40,617 nucleotides of DNA from an uncultured Campylobacter sp. (GTDB lineage Bacteria; Campylobacterota; Campylobacteria; Campylobacterales; Campylobacteraceae), in assembly GCF_938045465.1 (NCBI RefSeq), contig NZ_CALIBF010000197.1:1-40617 (forward strand), given 5' to 3'. The translations under genes were made by a program, and so were the position numbers. Each line of letters opens with the position of its first letter. The first letter of the stretch is position 1. Under the pieces are notes generated by a model, which saw nothing but the letters and a program-made list of their open reading frames with translations, was not told the DNA's origin and made no database searches. Positions 15,962 to 24,165 of the stretch are shown here, one piece after another.

Positions 15962-16033
15962 TTAATTGTTCAATCCCCTATACCCCGCCCAAGCTAGCTC
16001 TGCATATGTTTTTAGCGCCTCAAACTTTCTCAT
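15962..16033 (-). pseudogene. Truncated 23-codon ORF, possible effector N-terminus
   Basis: The ATG (16033-16031) overlaps the stop of the preceding gene as ATGA, the arrangement of a translationally coupled real gene, yet the frame ends after 23 codons at 15962. It reads MRKFEALKTYAELAWAGYRG plus three residues. The YAELAWAGY pattern resembles the start of class-3 lipase-like and other secreted toxins that I recall from Gram-negative bacteria. A second frame just downstream (KLPWILDLTEGNSDQTDPN) still looks coding. I read it as the stub of a larger deleted gene; the lipase link is a weak inference. Confidence 0.4.
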
Positions 16034-17154
16034 TTTCTATCCTTTCTGAAGAATTCCTCTATCATCTTTTGATTACACTTTTCTATTGAATTAGTTTCAT
16101 TTTTGTTACACATCCAAAACTCACCGCCAGATTGCGGACCCAAAGCACTCACTAGAGCTTGCAATATCCAAGTGTGATAAGACTCATAGATGTATATATT
16201 GTCGGCTAGTATCTTGCCCGTATTTATATCTTTTATGATTCCACCGTAGTTAAATCCCATGCCCAGCATATTATCGAATATAGTTTTTATATTAGGCTTT
16301 GGTTCTAGGAGATGATATGGATCTTCCACTATAAGCTCGGTAGGCGCTATCTCATCTTTGGAGATTTCTTTGCGCGCTATGCATTTGTCTTTATAAATTT
16401 GCTTGTAGTATTCCATTTTTTTATCTACGTCTTGTAGCCTATCTATAACCCGCTTTATTTGATAGTCGTCCCATGTAAATACCTTGCCGTTCATATTAAT
16501 AGGGTTTGGGCTTCTATATCGTTCTTGCACTATTTTTATTATTTTGTCCACTACTATTCTTTGTTGCTGCGGGTAACTCTTTTTTCTCTCTTCGTTATCA
16601 AACCAAGCATCATAATATATCTCTTTATACTCGCCAGGTTTTGAGTGGTACTCGTCGTAAAGTTGTTTAAATTCAGAGTAGGGTATTTTTTTATCGGATA
16701 AGTAGTCCTTTAGTTCTTCATCTATCGACATAAAGCATTTATTTGAAGTATTGTTATCTACGTACATTCTAAAAAATTTACCATTATTGGCACTATCTTT
16801 CGCTTGAACTCTATAATCTATATAGTCCAAATCGCCATTTATCAACATCGTAAAAGCAATGTCTTTAGTATAATCTTGCGATGAGAATTGATTTGCTTTG
16901 GGAAATCCTAGATCAAATTTCTTTTCTCCGGCATAATATGCTCTGATAGCGGGCTTTTCATAGACGTTTATTTTGCCGTATAGATATCCGTAGCAGTGAA
17001 ATATGGCAGAAACTATAAATCCGTCACCGAAAAATACGACAAACCAAACAAAAAGCCAAAAACGTTTGCGTTTGCCTTTAGGGGCGATTAAGGCGACAAA
17101 AAAGCTTATGGTAAAAAAAGCGGGTATTATGAAAAGAAATACTATACTGCGCAT
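16030..17154 (-). CDS. Membrane-anchored protein of unknown function (island operon, gene 1)
   Basis: 374 residues, ATG at 17154 after AAGGG. Two transmembrane helices at the N-terminus (about residues 2-23 and 31-53) are separated by the basic loop APKGKRKR. The rest is a hydrophilic, Lys/Tyr/Asp-rich domain, probably exposed to the periplasm, with Cys residues (NKCFMS, DKCIARK, FWMCNK, EKCNQK) that could form disulfides. I do not recognise it. Its stop overlaps the start of the truncated ORF as ATGA, so it was co-translated with that gene, as immunity or accessory genes often are with an effector. Confidence 0.75.
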   Translation of the reverse strand: MRSIVFLFIIPAFFTISFFVALIAPKGKRKRFWLFVWFVVFFGDGFIVSAIFHCYGYLYGKINVYEKPAIRAYYAGEKKFDLGFPKANQFSSQDYTKDIAFTMLINGDLDYIDYRVQAKDSANNGKFFRMYVDNNTSNKCFMSIDEELKDYLSDKKIPYSEFKQLYDEYHSKPGEYKEIYYDAWFDNEERKKSYPQQQRIVVDKIIKIVQERYRSPNPINMNGKVFTWDDYQIKRVIDRLQDVDKKMEYYKQIYKDKCIARKEISKDEIAPTELIVEDPYHLLEPKPNIKTIFDNMLGMGFNYGGIIKDINTGKILADNIYIYESYHTWILQALVSALGPQSGGEFWMCNKNETNSIEKCNQKMIEEFFRKDRK

Positions 17155-17191
17155 ATCTAACCCTTATAAAAATACATATGCAAATTTGTAG

Positions 17192-17209
17192 AGCTCAAAG
17201 AGCTTTTTT
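17192..17209 (+). terminator. Terminator-like hairpin
   Basis: AGCTC (17192-17196), loop AAA, GAGCT (17200-17204), followed by TTTTT. The stem is short. No plus-strand gene ends here, so it may be a leftover of deleted DNA. Confidence 0.4.
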
Positions 17210-17249
17210 AGTAGCAATATTTTATTGCTCTATATCTTAGCTCGTCATT

Positions 17250-17291
17250 AAATTTCATATAAATTCATCTGCTTGAATTTATGTGAAATTT
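17250..17291. repeat. 18-bp near-perfect inverted repeat
   Basis: AAATTTCATATAAATTCA (17250-17267) pairs with 17274-17291 over 18 bp with one wobble, around the loop TCTGCT. It lies in a divergent promoter region where no gene ends. It could be an element end, a small RNA or a site for a protein. Confidence 0.65.
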
Positions 17292-17620
17292 TAAAAACTA
17301 GCTTGAGCATCTTAAAATTATTTTCGGTTTTTAAGTCTTTTCGGCTCTTCAAACTTCTGTTTTAATCAAGCTCTTTATAAACGGAATTTCGATGCATTCT
17401 ATACGAAAGGGAATTAAGATTTTATAAAATGGCGTTTGAAATTTTGTTTTTATCGCCGCGACAAACGGGCGGTTTGATCCGCGATTTTCGGGAGCAAAAA
17501 GAGCGCTTTAAAAGCCCGCGAGGCGGAGCGAAATTTAGGCGTAACGGCGGCGTTTTGCTTTGCAATTTGAGTTAAAATTTGATATGATTGTGCGAAATTT
17601 ATATTGAACGGCTTTTTAAA

Positions 17621-18898
17621 ATGAATAAATTTATAACCCAAAAAATAGGCGCTCTTGCGGGCTTTAGCGATGAAATTTTAAAAATTTTAGCATCGTTTGG
17701 CGCGGACGTTTCGGACGTCGGGCTTGCTTTGCAAATTTCAAAAAATGCCCCCCTTGCGGATAAAATTTTAGATTTAGCCTTTTGCGGTTTGTCTAAATTT
17801 AGCGCCGAAGGGCTCGCGAGGCAAAATTTCGATGCCGCGGATGAGCGGCGCGATCTACAAGGCGCAAAGTCCATAGAGCACGGCTTGCAAGACGCCGCAG
17901 ACGAGTGGCGGCAAAACGAGTGCACCTCGAGCGAGCAAAAGGGCGCAGATTTAGTAGGGCGGGGCGATAGTCTTAAATTTAATCACTCAAATGACGCAAA
18001 CGGCGCGAACTGCAGCGACGAGAATTTTAAATTTAACCCCTCGCAGGCCGCGAGCGATACGCAGCGGCAAAATCAGCACGCCGCTGCGAAAGCCGATTGC
18101 GCGCTAGGTTCGAGCATCTCTACGCAAGCCGCACAAACGCAACAGCAAGAACGAGCGCAGGAGCAGGGGCAAGCGCAGAAGCAAAAACAGGAGCAAAAAT
18201 GGGAGAGGGCGCAGGAGCAAGATCGGGAGCAGAAACAGGAGCAGGATGCCGCGGCACTAAAAACGCTAAATTTACAGCGAGCGTTTGGAAATTTGCAGCG
18301 AGCGTTTGAGCTTTACGGGCGCGAGCAGATGCGGGCGTTTTTTCTATTCGCCGTATTTGACGCGATGCTAAAGCCGAGCCTGCAGGCGTATCGCATCGAC
18401 CGCGAAAAGCTCACGCAGGTCTCGCTGCTGCGAAATCTGCTTATGTTTTCGTGGATCAAATCCTACCCGCAGATTGAGCAAAGTATCCTCTCAAGCGTGA
18501 TTTTAGTGGAGTTCGGGCGGGTTTTTATCGACGAGCAGGTGTGCGCGGCGGGCAAGGCGGAGGAATTTTACCACGCCATCAAAGGCTCGATCCTTCCGCA
18601 GGATTTTACCGACGTGGAGATGAAATTTTGCGGCACGAACCGCGAGAGCGTTTCGCACGCGCTATTTGCGCATTTCGGGCTAGAGCAGATCGCGCAGGAC
18701 GCGCTGTATTCAAACGCCCCCGACGACGCGCCTTTTGAGAATAAATCCCGCTACGCGATGCTAAAGATCGCCAAAACCGCGGTCAATATCTACCACCACT
18801 TCGACGAGCTTAGTATCGACAACGCTTTAAATTTACTAGTCGAGTTCGGCTTCGAGCAGGAGGCGTTTTTAGAGGCTAAAGGCGAAATTTCGATATGA
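17621..18898 (+). CDS. HDOD-like protein with a large Gln-rich insert
   Basis: 425 residues from ATG 17621 (an upstream TTG at 17588 is unlikely). The ends look like the two halves of an HDOD domain, a metal-free relative of HD phosphohydrolases used in signalling. Residues 1-60 (GFSDEILKILASFGADVSDV, then LADKILDLAF) match the first helices. Residues 218-320 (NLQRAFELYGREQMRAFFLF, then LLRNLLMFSWIKSY) match the core. Between them, about residues 62-212 form a low-complexity insert, first Asp/Asn/Ala-rich with LKFN and FKFNP motifs, then almost pure Gln/Glu/Lys/Arg/Ala. The gene overlaps rnr by 4 nt. I place it in the HDOD group from pattern only; function unknown. Confidence 0.65.
   Translation: MNKFITQKIGALAGFSDEILKILASFGADVSDVGLALQISKNAPLADKILDLAFCGLSKFSAEGLARQNFDAADERRDLQGAKSIEHGLQDAADEWRQNECTSSEQKGADLVGRGDSLKFNHSNDANGANCSDENFKFNPSQAASDTQRQNQHAAAKADCALGSSISTQAAQTQQQERAQEQGQAQKQKQEQKWERAQEQDREQKQEQDAAALKTLNLQRAFGNLQRAFELYGREQMRAFFLFAVFDAMLKPSLQAYRIDREKLTQVSLLRNLLMFSWIKSYPQIEQSILSSVILVEFGRVFIDEQVCAAGKAEEFYHAIKGSILPQDFTDVEMKFCGTNRESVSHALFAHFGLEQIAQDALYSNAPDDAPFENKSRYAMLKIAKTAVNIYHHFDELSIDNALNLLVEFGFEQEAFLEAKGEISI
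18268..18309. repeat. 21-bp tandem duplication at the end of the Gln-rich insert
   Basis: 18268-18288 and 18289-18309 are adjacent copies agreeing at 19 of 21 bases, encoding NLQRAFG-NLQRAFE. The multiple of three keeps the frame. It marks the border between insert and domain. Confidence 0.85.
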
Positions 18899-20817
18899 AA
18901 GAGCTCCTGCGCGCCTTTAACTCGGGCGTATTTGAAAAGGATCTTAGCGGCGAGCAAAAGGAGCTCGTGCGTAACCTCCTAAATATCGGCGCCATCAGCG
19001 CGCACAAGGGCAAGCTCTATCTAAACGACGGCTATGTTTTCGGCAGGCTCGACATCGCGCGCGACGGCACGGGCTATCTGCAAAGCTTCGATGATCGCTT
19101 CAAGGCAGATCTCATCATCGAAAACAGATATCTAAGCGGCGTGCATCTGGGCGATCTGATCCTAGCAAAAATTTTAAGCTCAAGAAAGTCCCGTCTGCAC
19201 GCAAAGGTGCTGATGTGCGTCAAGCCCGCGTTTTTAACTAGCGTAGTTTATACCAAAAGCTTCGGGCGCGAAATTTTGGGCGTAAACGTCAAAACCGGCC
19301 TCGCAAATCCGCTCAAAGCCACGCAAAAATCGCTAAAGCAGCTGCCCGCAAACACCCTTTTAAAGATCGATAATCTAACGAACGAGATTACCGAGGTGAT
19401 CGGAAACTTAGCCGATCCCTTCGTCGATGAGAAAATTTCTTTAGCGATCTACGATAAAAACGACGAATTTAACGAAGCGTGCAAGCAGCAAGCCGCGAGC
19501 TTCGGCAGCGAAGTGGACGAGGCGCTGTATCCGCAGCGCGTGGATTTGCAGCATCTTGCATTTTGCACCATCGATCCCGTCGACGCCAAGGACTTCGACG
19601 ACGCGATCTATTTTGACGTAAAAGAGCGCACGCTTTACGTCGCGATCGCCGACGTGAGCGAATATGTAAGCGAATACTCGCCGATCGATAAGGAGGCGAA
19701 ATTTCGCGGCTTTTCGATCTACTTCCCGCACAGATCCGTACCGATGCTACCGCGCGAGCTTAGCGAAAACATCTGCTCGCTGATGCCTGATCTGCCGAGG
19801 CTGGCCTTTGTTTTTAAAATCTCTTTGGATGAAAATTTAAACCCGCAAAAGCAGGAGCTTTTCGAAGCGATTATAAGATCAAAACGCCGCTACAATTACG
19901 ACGAGGTCGATGAAATTTTACGCACCCGCAAAGCGTGCGAGCCTGAAATTTTAAGCTGGCTCTTGCCGCTTAATGAAATTTGCGAGCGACTGCGCCGCGC
20001 GAGGCTGAAGCGCGGATTTGATTTCCGCACCAAGGAGCTTCGCATCACGCTTGATGAGCGCGGCCTAATAAGCTCCACTCGCTTTGAGACCGACACTCCG
20101 TCGCACAAACTCATCGAGGATTGTATGCTGCTAGCCAACAAAGCCGCTGCGGCGCGCATCGAACGGGGCGTTTTTAGAAATCACGGCTCGGCGGAGCTTA
20201 AAAAAATTTACGCGCTGCTTGACGATCTGGCGCTGTTCGGCATCGACGCGCCGTATCAGAGCAACCTTGCCAAAATGATCGGCGAAATCCAAGCGCAAGC
20301 CGATGCCATGGGGATCCGCGAGGAGGTCGATAAGCTCATCATCAAGGCTCAAAAGCGCGCCGAGTACGCATCCGAATCGCGCGGGCATTTCGGGCTCGGA
20401 TTTGATAACTACACGCACTTTACAAGCCCGATTAGGCGCTATTCCGATCTCATTTTGCACCGCTTGCTAAAGGCGCAGATGAGGGGGGATGAGAAATTTT
20501 ATAATTACCTGCTTTTAAACATCGATGCGACGTGCGCGCGGCTAAACGAGCTTGAACGCGAGGCGGACAAGGTTGCGTTTGATTTTATGGATCGTAAATT
20601 TGCGCGCTGGGCCGCGGAGAATTTGGGCAAAAAATTTCGCTGCTACATCGACGAAAACGGAAATTCCGTCACCGCAAAGCTAGATGACAAGCTAAAGGGG
20701 GCTAAAATTTTAGTTTCAAATTTCGCCGGCGACATTTTAACGCCCGTACTAGTCGAGCTTACGGACGCAAACATCGCTAGCGGAGTGATTTTAGGCAGGG
20801 TGGTAAAGAAGATCTGA
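18895..20817 (+). CDS. rnr: Exoribonuclease R (RNase II/R family)
   Basis: Processive 3'-5' exoribonuclease for structured RNA and quality control. After cold-shock-like N-terminal domains comes the RNB catalytic domain, with TIDPVDAKDFDDAIYFD (about residues 225-241) giving the metal-binding acids. HFGLGFDNYTHFTSPIRRYS is the second signature, including the Arg that contacts RNA. The C-terminal S1-like part is short. 640 residues is normal for epsilonproteobacteria and shorter than E. coli RNase R. Its ATG overlaps the previous stop, and its stop overlaps the holA start by one base. Confidence 0.93.
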   Translation: MKELLRAFNSGVFEKDLSGEQKELVRNLLNIGAISAHKGKLYLNDGYVFGRLDIARDGTGYLQSFDDRFKADLIIENRYLSGVHLGDLILAKILSSRKSRLHAKVLMCVKPAFLTSVVYTKSFGREILGVNVKTGLANPLKATQKSLKQLPANTLLKIDNLTNEITEVIGNLADPFVDEKISLAIYDKNDEFNEACKQQAASFGSEVDEALYPQRVDLQHLAFCTIDPVDAKDFDDAIYFDVKERTLYVAIADVSEYVSEYSPIDKEAKFRGFSIYFPHRSVPMLPRELSENICSLMPDLPRLAFVFKISLDENLNPQKQELFEAIIRSKRRYNYDEVDEILRTRKACEPEILSWLLPLNEICERLRRARLKRGFDFRTKELRITLDERGLISSTRFETDTPSHKLIEDCMLLANKAAAARIERGVFRNHGSAELKKIYALLDDLALFGIDAPYQSNLAKMIGEIQAQADAMGIREEVDKLIIKAQKRAEYASESRGHFGLGFDNYTHFTSPIRRYSDLILHRLLKAQMRGDEKFYNYLLLNIDATCARLNELEREADKVAFDFMDRKFARWAAENLGKKFRCYIDENGNSVTAKLDDKLKGAKILVSNFAGDILTPVLVELTDANIASGVILGRVVKKI

Positions 20818-21821
20818 TGTATAGAAAAGAATTTGACGGGCTTATCGCAAGCGGAAGGGTGCCTAATTTCGTGCTTTTGCGCGGCGGAGACGATTTTTCA
20901 AACGAGCTTTACGCGCAGCGATTGAAGCAAATTTACGCCGCGGAAAATTTTTTGAGTTTGTATTTTTTGGAGTATGATTTTGAGCAGGCGCGAAGCTTTT
21001 TAGAGCCCTCGCTTTTCGGCGGTAGCAACACGCTTCATATCAAAACCGCCTCGCTCATCAAAAAAGATGAGCTGCGAAGGCTCATCGCGCTGTGCAAGGC
21101 GGACGCGAACAACCATCTAATCTACGAGCTAAACGATAGCGAAATTTCGGTGAGCGCGGATTTTATCAAGGAATTTGAACGAAACGAAGTGAGGTTTTTC
21201 AAACCCTCGGGCGTAAACGAAGCCATAGCGCTGCTTGCGCAAAAATGCGAGATGTGCGGGCTTTTTGCAAACACCGCCGCGCTTAGCAGGATCTACGCCA
21301 TCCACAACGAAAGCCTGAGCCTAAGCGCGAGCGAGATAGAAAAATTTGCAAGTCTGGGGCTCGAGCTTAGCCTGCAAAACGTAAATTTGATGGTTTATGG
21401 TCTTAGCGAGGTGAGCTACGACGAGCTTTTTGATAAAATTTTCAGCCTTTGCGATTTTCGCGTAGATTTTTACAAAATGGCTCTGGGTGGCGGATACAAC
21501 GAGATGGAGCTGATAAATTATTTCTACCGCTTGATTTATAGAATTTTTCGCCTGCATGCTTACGTGAAAATAAACGGCAGATTTGATTTTAAGGCGGTTT
21601 TAGGCTACCAGCCGCCCCCTTCCGTGGCCGCACAGATGCAGCGCTACGCCACCAGCTTTTCTACGCGGACGTTTTATAAAATTTTCGCTCACTTAAACGA
21701 TTTGGAATTTGAACTCAAAAGCGAAAAGAATGCGGCGAAGGACGAGCTTTTGCTCGCGTCGTTTTTAAAGCTACAGCGCATGCTGCTAAGTTCGCTCGGA
21801 CAAAAAGCAAATATTAAGTGA
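20817..21821 (+). CDS. holA: DNA polymerase III subunit delta
   Basis: Clamp-loader subunit that opens the beta clamp. 334 residues with the delta-family plan: an N-terminal degenerate AAA+ fold (VPNFVLLRGGDDFSNELYAQ), a LSLYFLEYDF strand, and the C-terminal helical collar (SLLRMLLSSL type end: KLQRMLLSSLGQKANIK). Delta lacks functional ATP motifs, as here. The rnr-holA order is also found in C. jejuni. A gap of 84 bases with a probable promoter separates it from rpsF. Confidence 0.85.
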   Translation: MYRKEFDGLIASGRVPNFVLLRGGDDFSNELYAQRLKQIYAAENFLSLYFLEYDFEQARSFLEPSLFGGSNTLHIKTASLIKKDELRRLIALCKADANNHLIYELNDSEISVSADFIKEFERNEVRFFKPSGVNEAIALLAQKCEMCGLFANTAALSRIYAIHNESLSLSASEIEKFASLGLELSLQNVNLMVYGLSEVSYDELFDKIFSLCDFRVDFYKMALGGGYNEMELINYFYRLIYRIFRLHAYVKINGRFDFKAVLGYQPPPSVAAQMQRYATSFSTRTFYKIFAHLNDLEFELKSEKNAAKDELLLASFLKLQRMLLSSLGQKANIK

Positions 21822-21829
21822 AATTTTAG

Positions 21830-21835
21830 TATTAT
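21830..21835 (+). promoter_or_regulatory. Candidate -10 box for rpsF-ssb-rpsR
   Basis: TATTAT at 21830-21835 lies 71 bases before the rpsF start, with T/A-rich sequence upstream (AAATTTTAG). It is the only plausible box in the gap. Confidence 0.4.
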
Positions 21836-21905
21836 CCCCTCGCATTTTTTGCAAAATCCTTGCCCGTAGACGCTGTTTGCGAGCTAAAATCCATAAGGAG
21901 AATTT

Positions 21906-22319
21906 ATGAGAAACTACGAGGTTTTATTCATCGTTAAGCCCACGCTTACCGACGATGAAGTTAAAACAAAAGTCGATTTCGTCAAAGAAATCATAACCAA
22001 AAACGGCGGAGAGATCGCTTCCGTGATCGAAATGGGCGCTAGAAAGCTAGCCTATAAGATCGACAAATATGAGCGCGGAGTTTATTTCGTAATCTATTTT
22101 AAGGCCGAGCCGAGCTTGATCTCCGAACTTGTTAGAAATCTGCGCATCACCGAAGATATCATTAGATTTTTGACCGTCAAATATGAGACTAAGCGCGAAA
22201 TTTCCGCTTGGGACAAGCTAAGCAAAGGTATCAAACTAAGCCCTGCGAAAAAAGAGCGCGAGCCAAAAGCGCCGGTAGAGCCAAAAGAGCCTGAAGAAGC
22301 AGCCAAAGAGGGCGAATAA
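21906..22319 (+). CDS. rpsF: 30S ribosomal protein bS6
   Basis: Ribosomal protein that pairs with bS18 on the 30S platform. It starts MRNYEVLFIVKPTLTDDEV after a clear AAGGAG and shows the ferredoxin-like fold up to about residue 100 (RNLRITEDIIRFLTVKYE). The C-terminal 35 residues are a charged Lys/Glu/Pro tail (EPKAPVEPKEPEE), longer than in E. coli but common in this group. First gene of the conserved rpsF-ssb-rpsR operon. Confidence 0.96.
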   Translation: MRNYEVLFIVKPTLTDDEVKTKVDFVKEIITKNGGEIASVIEMGARKLAYKIDKYERGVYFVIYFKAEPSLISELVRNLRITEDIIRFLTVKYETKREISAWDKLSKGIKLSPAKKEREPKAPVEPKEPEEAAKEGE

Positions 22320-22329
22320 AGGATAAAAT

Positions 22330-22923
22330 ATGTTTAATAAAGTAGTTTTGGTAGGTAATTTGACCCGAGATATCGAGCTTAGATATCTGCAAACGGGCAC
22401 CGCCGTAGGCAAAACCGGCATCGCCGTCACACGCAGATATAATAGCTCAAACGGCGAGAAACGCGAAGAAACGTGCTTTATAGACATAGATTTTTTCGGT
22501 CGTACGGCCGAGATCGCAAACCAATACTTGCGAAAAGGCAGTAAAATTTTGATCGAAGGCCGCTTAAAGCTAGATCAGTGGCAGGATCAAAACGGACAGA
22601 ACCGAAGCAAGCACTCCATTAGCGTAGATACGATGGAGATGCTAGGAAGCAATCAAGGTGGAAGCGGCGGCTATAATCAAGGCGGCAATTACGAGGGCGG
22701 CAATTATGGCGGAAGCTCCGGCGGCTACGGCGGAGGAAATTCTAGCTACAGTAATTACGGCGGCGGAAATAGCTATGCTAACAGACAAAACTCAAATTCT
22801 AGAGGCGCAAAAAACGATTACAATGCGCCTAAACAAAAAGAGCAGAGTTACGAAAGCACGATTCCGGAAGTCGACGTCGATGCCGATAAATACGATGACG
22901 GCAACGACACGATCCCATTTTAA
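22330..22923 (+). CDS. ssb: Single-stranded DNA-binding protein
   Basis: OB-fold tetrameric SSB for replication and repair. Residues 1-105 form the OB fold (MFNKVVLVGNLTRDIELRYL at the start). Residues about 110-160 are a Gly/Asn/Tyr/Ser-rich linker of the form GGNYGGSSGGYGGG. The acidic tip DDGNDTIPF is the partner-docking tail. It starts 11 bases after rpsF, with AAAGGA in the gap. 197 residues. The linker DNA is repetitive and could change length by slippage. Confidence 0.97.
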   Translation: MFNKVVLVGNLTRDIELRYLQTGTAVGKTGIAVTRRYNSSNGEKREETCFIDIDFFGRTAEIANQYLRKGSKILIEGRLKLDQWQDQNGQNRSKHSISVDTMEMLGSNQGGSGGYNQGGNYEGGNYGGSSGGYGGGNSSYSNYGGGNSYANRQNSNSRGAKNDYNAPKQKEQSYESTIPEVDVDADKYDDGNDTIPF

Positions 22924-22936
22924 TTAAGGAAAAATC

Positions 22937-23197
22937 ATGGCAGATAAGAGAAAATATACTAGAAAGTATTGCAAATTTACGGAGGCAAAGATCGAATTTA
23001 TCGATTATAAGGACACGGCGCTGCTAAAGCACTGCCTAAGCGAGCGCTTTAAGATTATGCCGCGCCGCTTAACCGGCACCAGCAAAAAATACCAAGAGAT
23101 GGTAGAAAAGGCTATCAAGCGCGCGCGCCAAGCAGCCCTTATACCTTACATCGTCGATCGCAAAGACGTAGTCACAAACCCATTCGAAAATCTTTAA
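22937..23197 (+). CDS. rpsR: 30S ribosomal protein bS18
   Basis: Small basic ribosomal protein that binds next to bS6. 86 residues. It has the KYCKFTEAKIEFIDYKD start and the RLTGTSKKYQEMVEKAIKRA core of the family. It follows ssb by 13 bases with TAAGGA. The stop overlaps the foot of a perfect hairpin that probably ends the operon. Confidence 0.97.
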   Translation: MADKRKYTRKYCKFTEAKIEFIDYKDTALLKHCLSERFKIMPRRLTGTSKKYQEMVEKAIKRARQAALIPYIVDRKDVVTNPFENL

Positions 23198-23225
23198 ATT
23201 TTAGCGGTGTAGAGCCGCTAAAATT
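23197..23225 (+). terminator. Terminator of rpsF-ssb-rpsR
   Basis: AATTTTAGCGG (23197-23207) pairs perfectly with CCGCTAAAATT (23215-23225), an 11-bp stem with a 7-base loop. The tail is CCCCCTATTTT, so it is a strong stem with a weak T-run. Confidence 0.7.
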
Positions 23226-23268
23226 CCCCCTATTTTAAACTCTAAATTTTAAAATTTAAGCCCGCTCT

Positions 23269-23292
23269 TATATATATATATATATATATATA
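23269..23292. repeat. (TA)12 dinucleotide tract
   Basis: Twelve uninterrupted TA units, ending 31 bases before the start of the zinc-ribbon gene. The tract lies where a promoter would be and is the longest simple repeat in the window, so its length could vary between cells. Confidence 0.95.
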
Positions 23293-23323
23293 ATTCCACC
23301 TATATTTTTTCAAAGGAGAAATT

Positions 23324-23620
23324 ATGGCAGAGAATGAACATCCGGATCATTTAATGTGCCCATTTTGTGGCAAAGACGACATCAAATACGGAGCAATCGT
23401 ATGCGGTGGGTGCCAGGCGGAGATATCTTATAGCAGGCCCTGGTTAAAGACGCTTATTATTTCTATACTTTGGCTGTTCTTTGGAGGGGCTTTTACCAAG
23501 GATAGCGGTACTCTATTTTATATCGTCTTGAGTATCGGCGTGTTAGGTATCATTGGGTCTATTTTTATGGCGCGAGATCATAGTCCGCAATTTCATAGGA
23601 TCATGAAGCACGTTAATTAG
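23324..23620 (+). CDS. Small zinc-ribbon membrane protein
   Basis: 98 residues with a good AAAGGAG site. Residues 11-34 hold a zinc ribbon (CPFCGKDD then CGGCQAEI, Cys pairs at 12/15 and 28/31). Two transmembrane helices follow at about residues 44-55 and 65-83, and a short His-containing tail. Such proteins are often annotated as zinc-ribbon domain proteins of unknown role. Next to it is a broken gene for another small membrane protein, so the two may have belonged together. Confidence 0.7.
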   Translation: MAENEHPDHLMCPFCGKDDIKYGAIVCGGCQAEISYSRPWLKTLIISILWLFFGGAFTKDSGTLFYIVLSIGVLGIIGSIFMARDHSPQFHRIMKHVN

Positions 23621-23716
23621 TCTATATTGCGGTTCGCTGACGGATAAATTTTTGTAATTCTCTGATTAAATTTAAATTTGGGAGCATTACGCTACTTAAA
23701 TTTTAAAAGATAGATT

Positions 23717-24165
23717 ATGAATTTTCTCTAGGTTTTCTTGCTGATAGTGGCGTTTTTGATGGGCTTGCAGCCGCGGTTATCGTTTTTATTCCGGGCTTTA
23801 TAGTGTTTTGCATTGCAAAGGCATTTTTAGAAGGCTTGACTTCTAGCGTAAATAATAGATTTATTGCGTCTGTCGTACCAATTTTGGGAGGTTTAGTTCT
23901 AGGGTATTTAGCGGGTGCTTCCGTATATGAAAGTGAGCAGGCAAAAGATGCTGAGCGCGAAGTGCAGAAGCAACAAAGTATGACGTAGCAAGATAAAGTC
24001 TATTATATCAAACGCAGTCTGATGTTCGGTGGCTACGGCGTGGCAATCGACGGTAAGTGGGGCAAAAAAACTATGCAAGCGTCACAGAAATATTCGGGCT
24101 CGTCCGCGACTTCGATCGATGAGCTTTATGAGGCGGTCAAGGCTAAAAAAGAGAGCGAAAGATAA
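23717..24165 (+). pseudogene. Membrane protein with C-terminal peptidoglycan-binding-like domain, broken
   Basis: The ATG at 23717 gives MNFL and a TAG. Adding one T to the TTTT run at 23722-23725 restores a frame: MNFSLGFLADSGVFDGLAAA, then two hydrophobic helices (VIVFIPGFIVFCIAKAF and IASVVPILGGLVLGYLAG). The same frame meets TAG at 23986-23988 and then continues open for 58 codons to the TAA at 24163-24165. That part contains VYYIKRSLMFGGYGVAIDGK and WGKKTMQA, which fit the repeat of a PG_binding_1-type domain (DGxxGxxT). Without the repair, only 23803-23988 is an open frame. Two independent lesions suggest a real pseudogene. Confidence 0.6.

Larger units (their letters stand above)
17155..17620. 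other. Gene-free divergent region at the island's right edge
   Basis: 466 bases between the divergent starts at 17154 and 17621. It holds a small hairpin (17192-17209) and a long inverted repeat (17250-17291), both noted separately. Base composition changes from AT-rich to GC-rich near 17450, which I take as the approximate right border of the island. No repeat of the tRNA-Leu 3' end was found here. Confidence 0.5.

Noticed and set aside
17155..17620. Right attachment site as a copy of the tRNA-Leu 3' end
   Set aside because: Reading by eye I found no match to the last 13 bases of the tRNA. An exact search of the wider genome would be needed.
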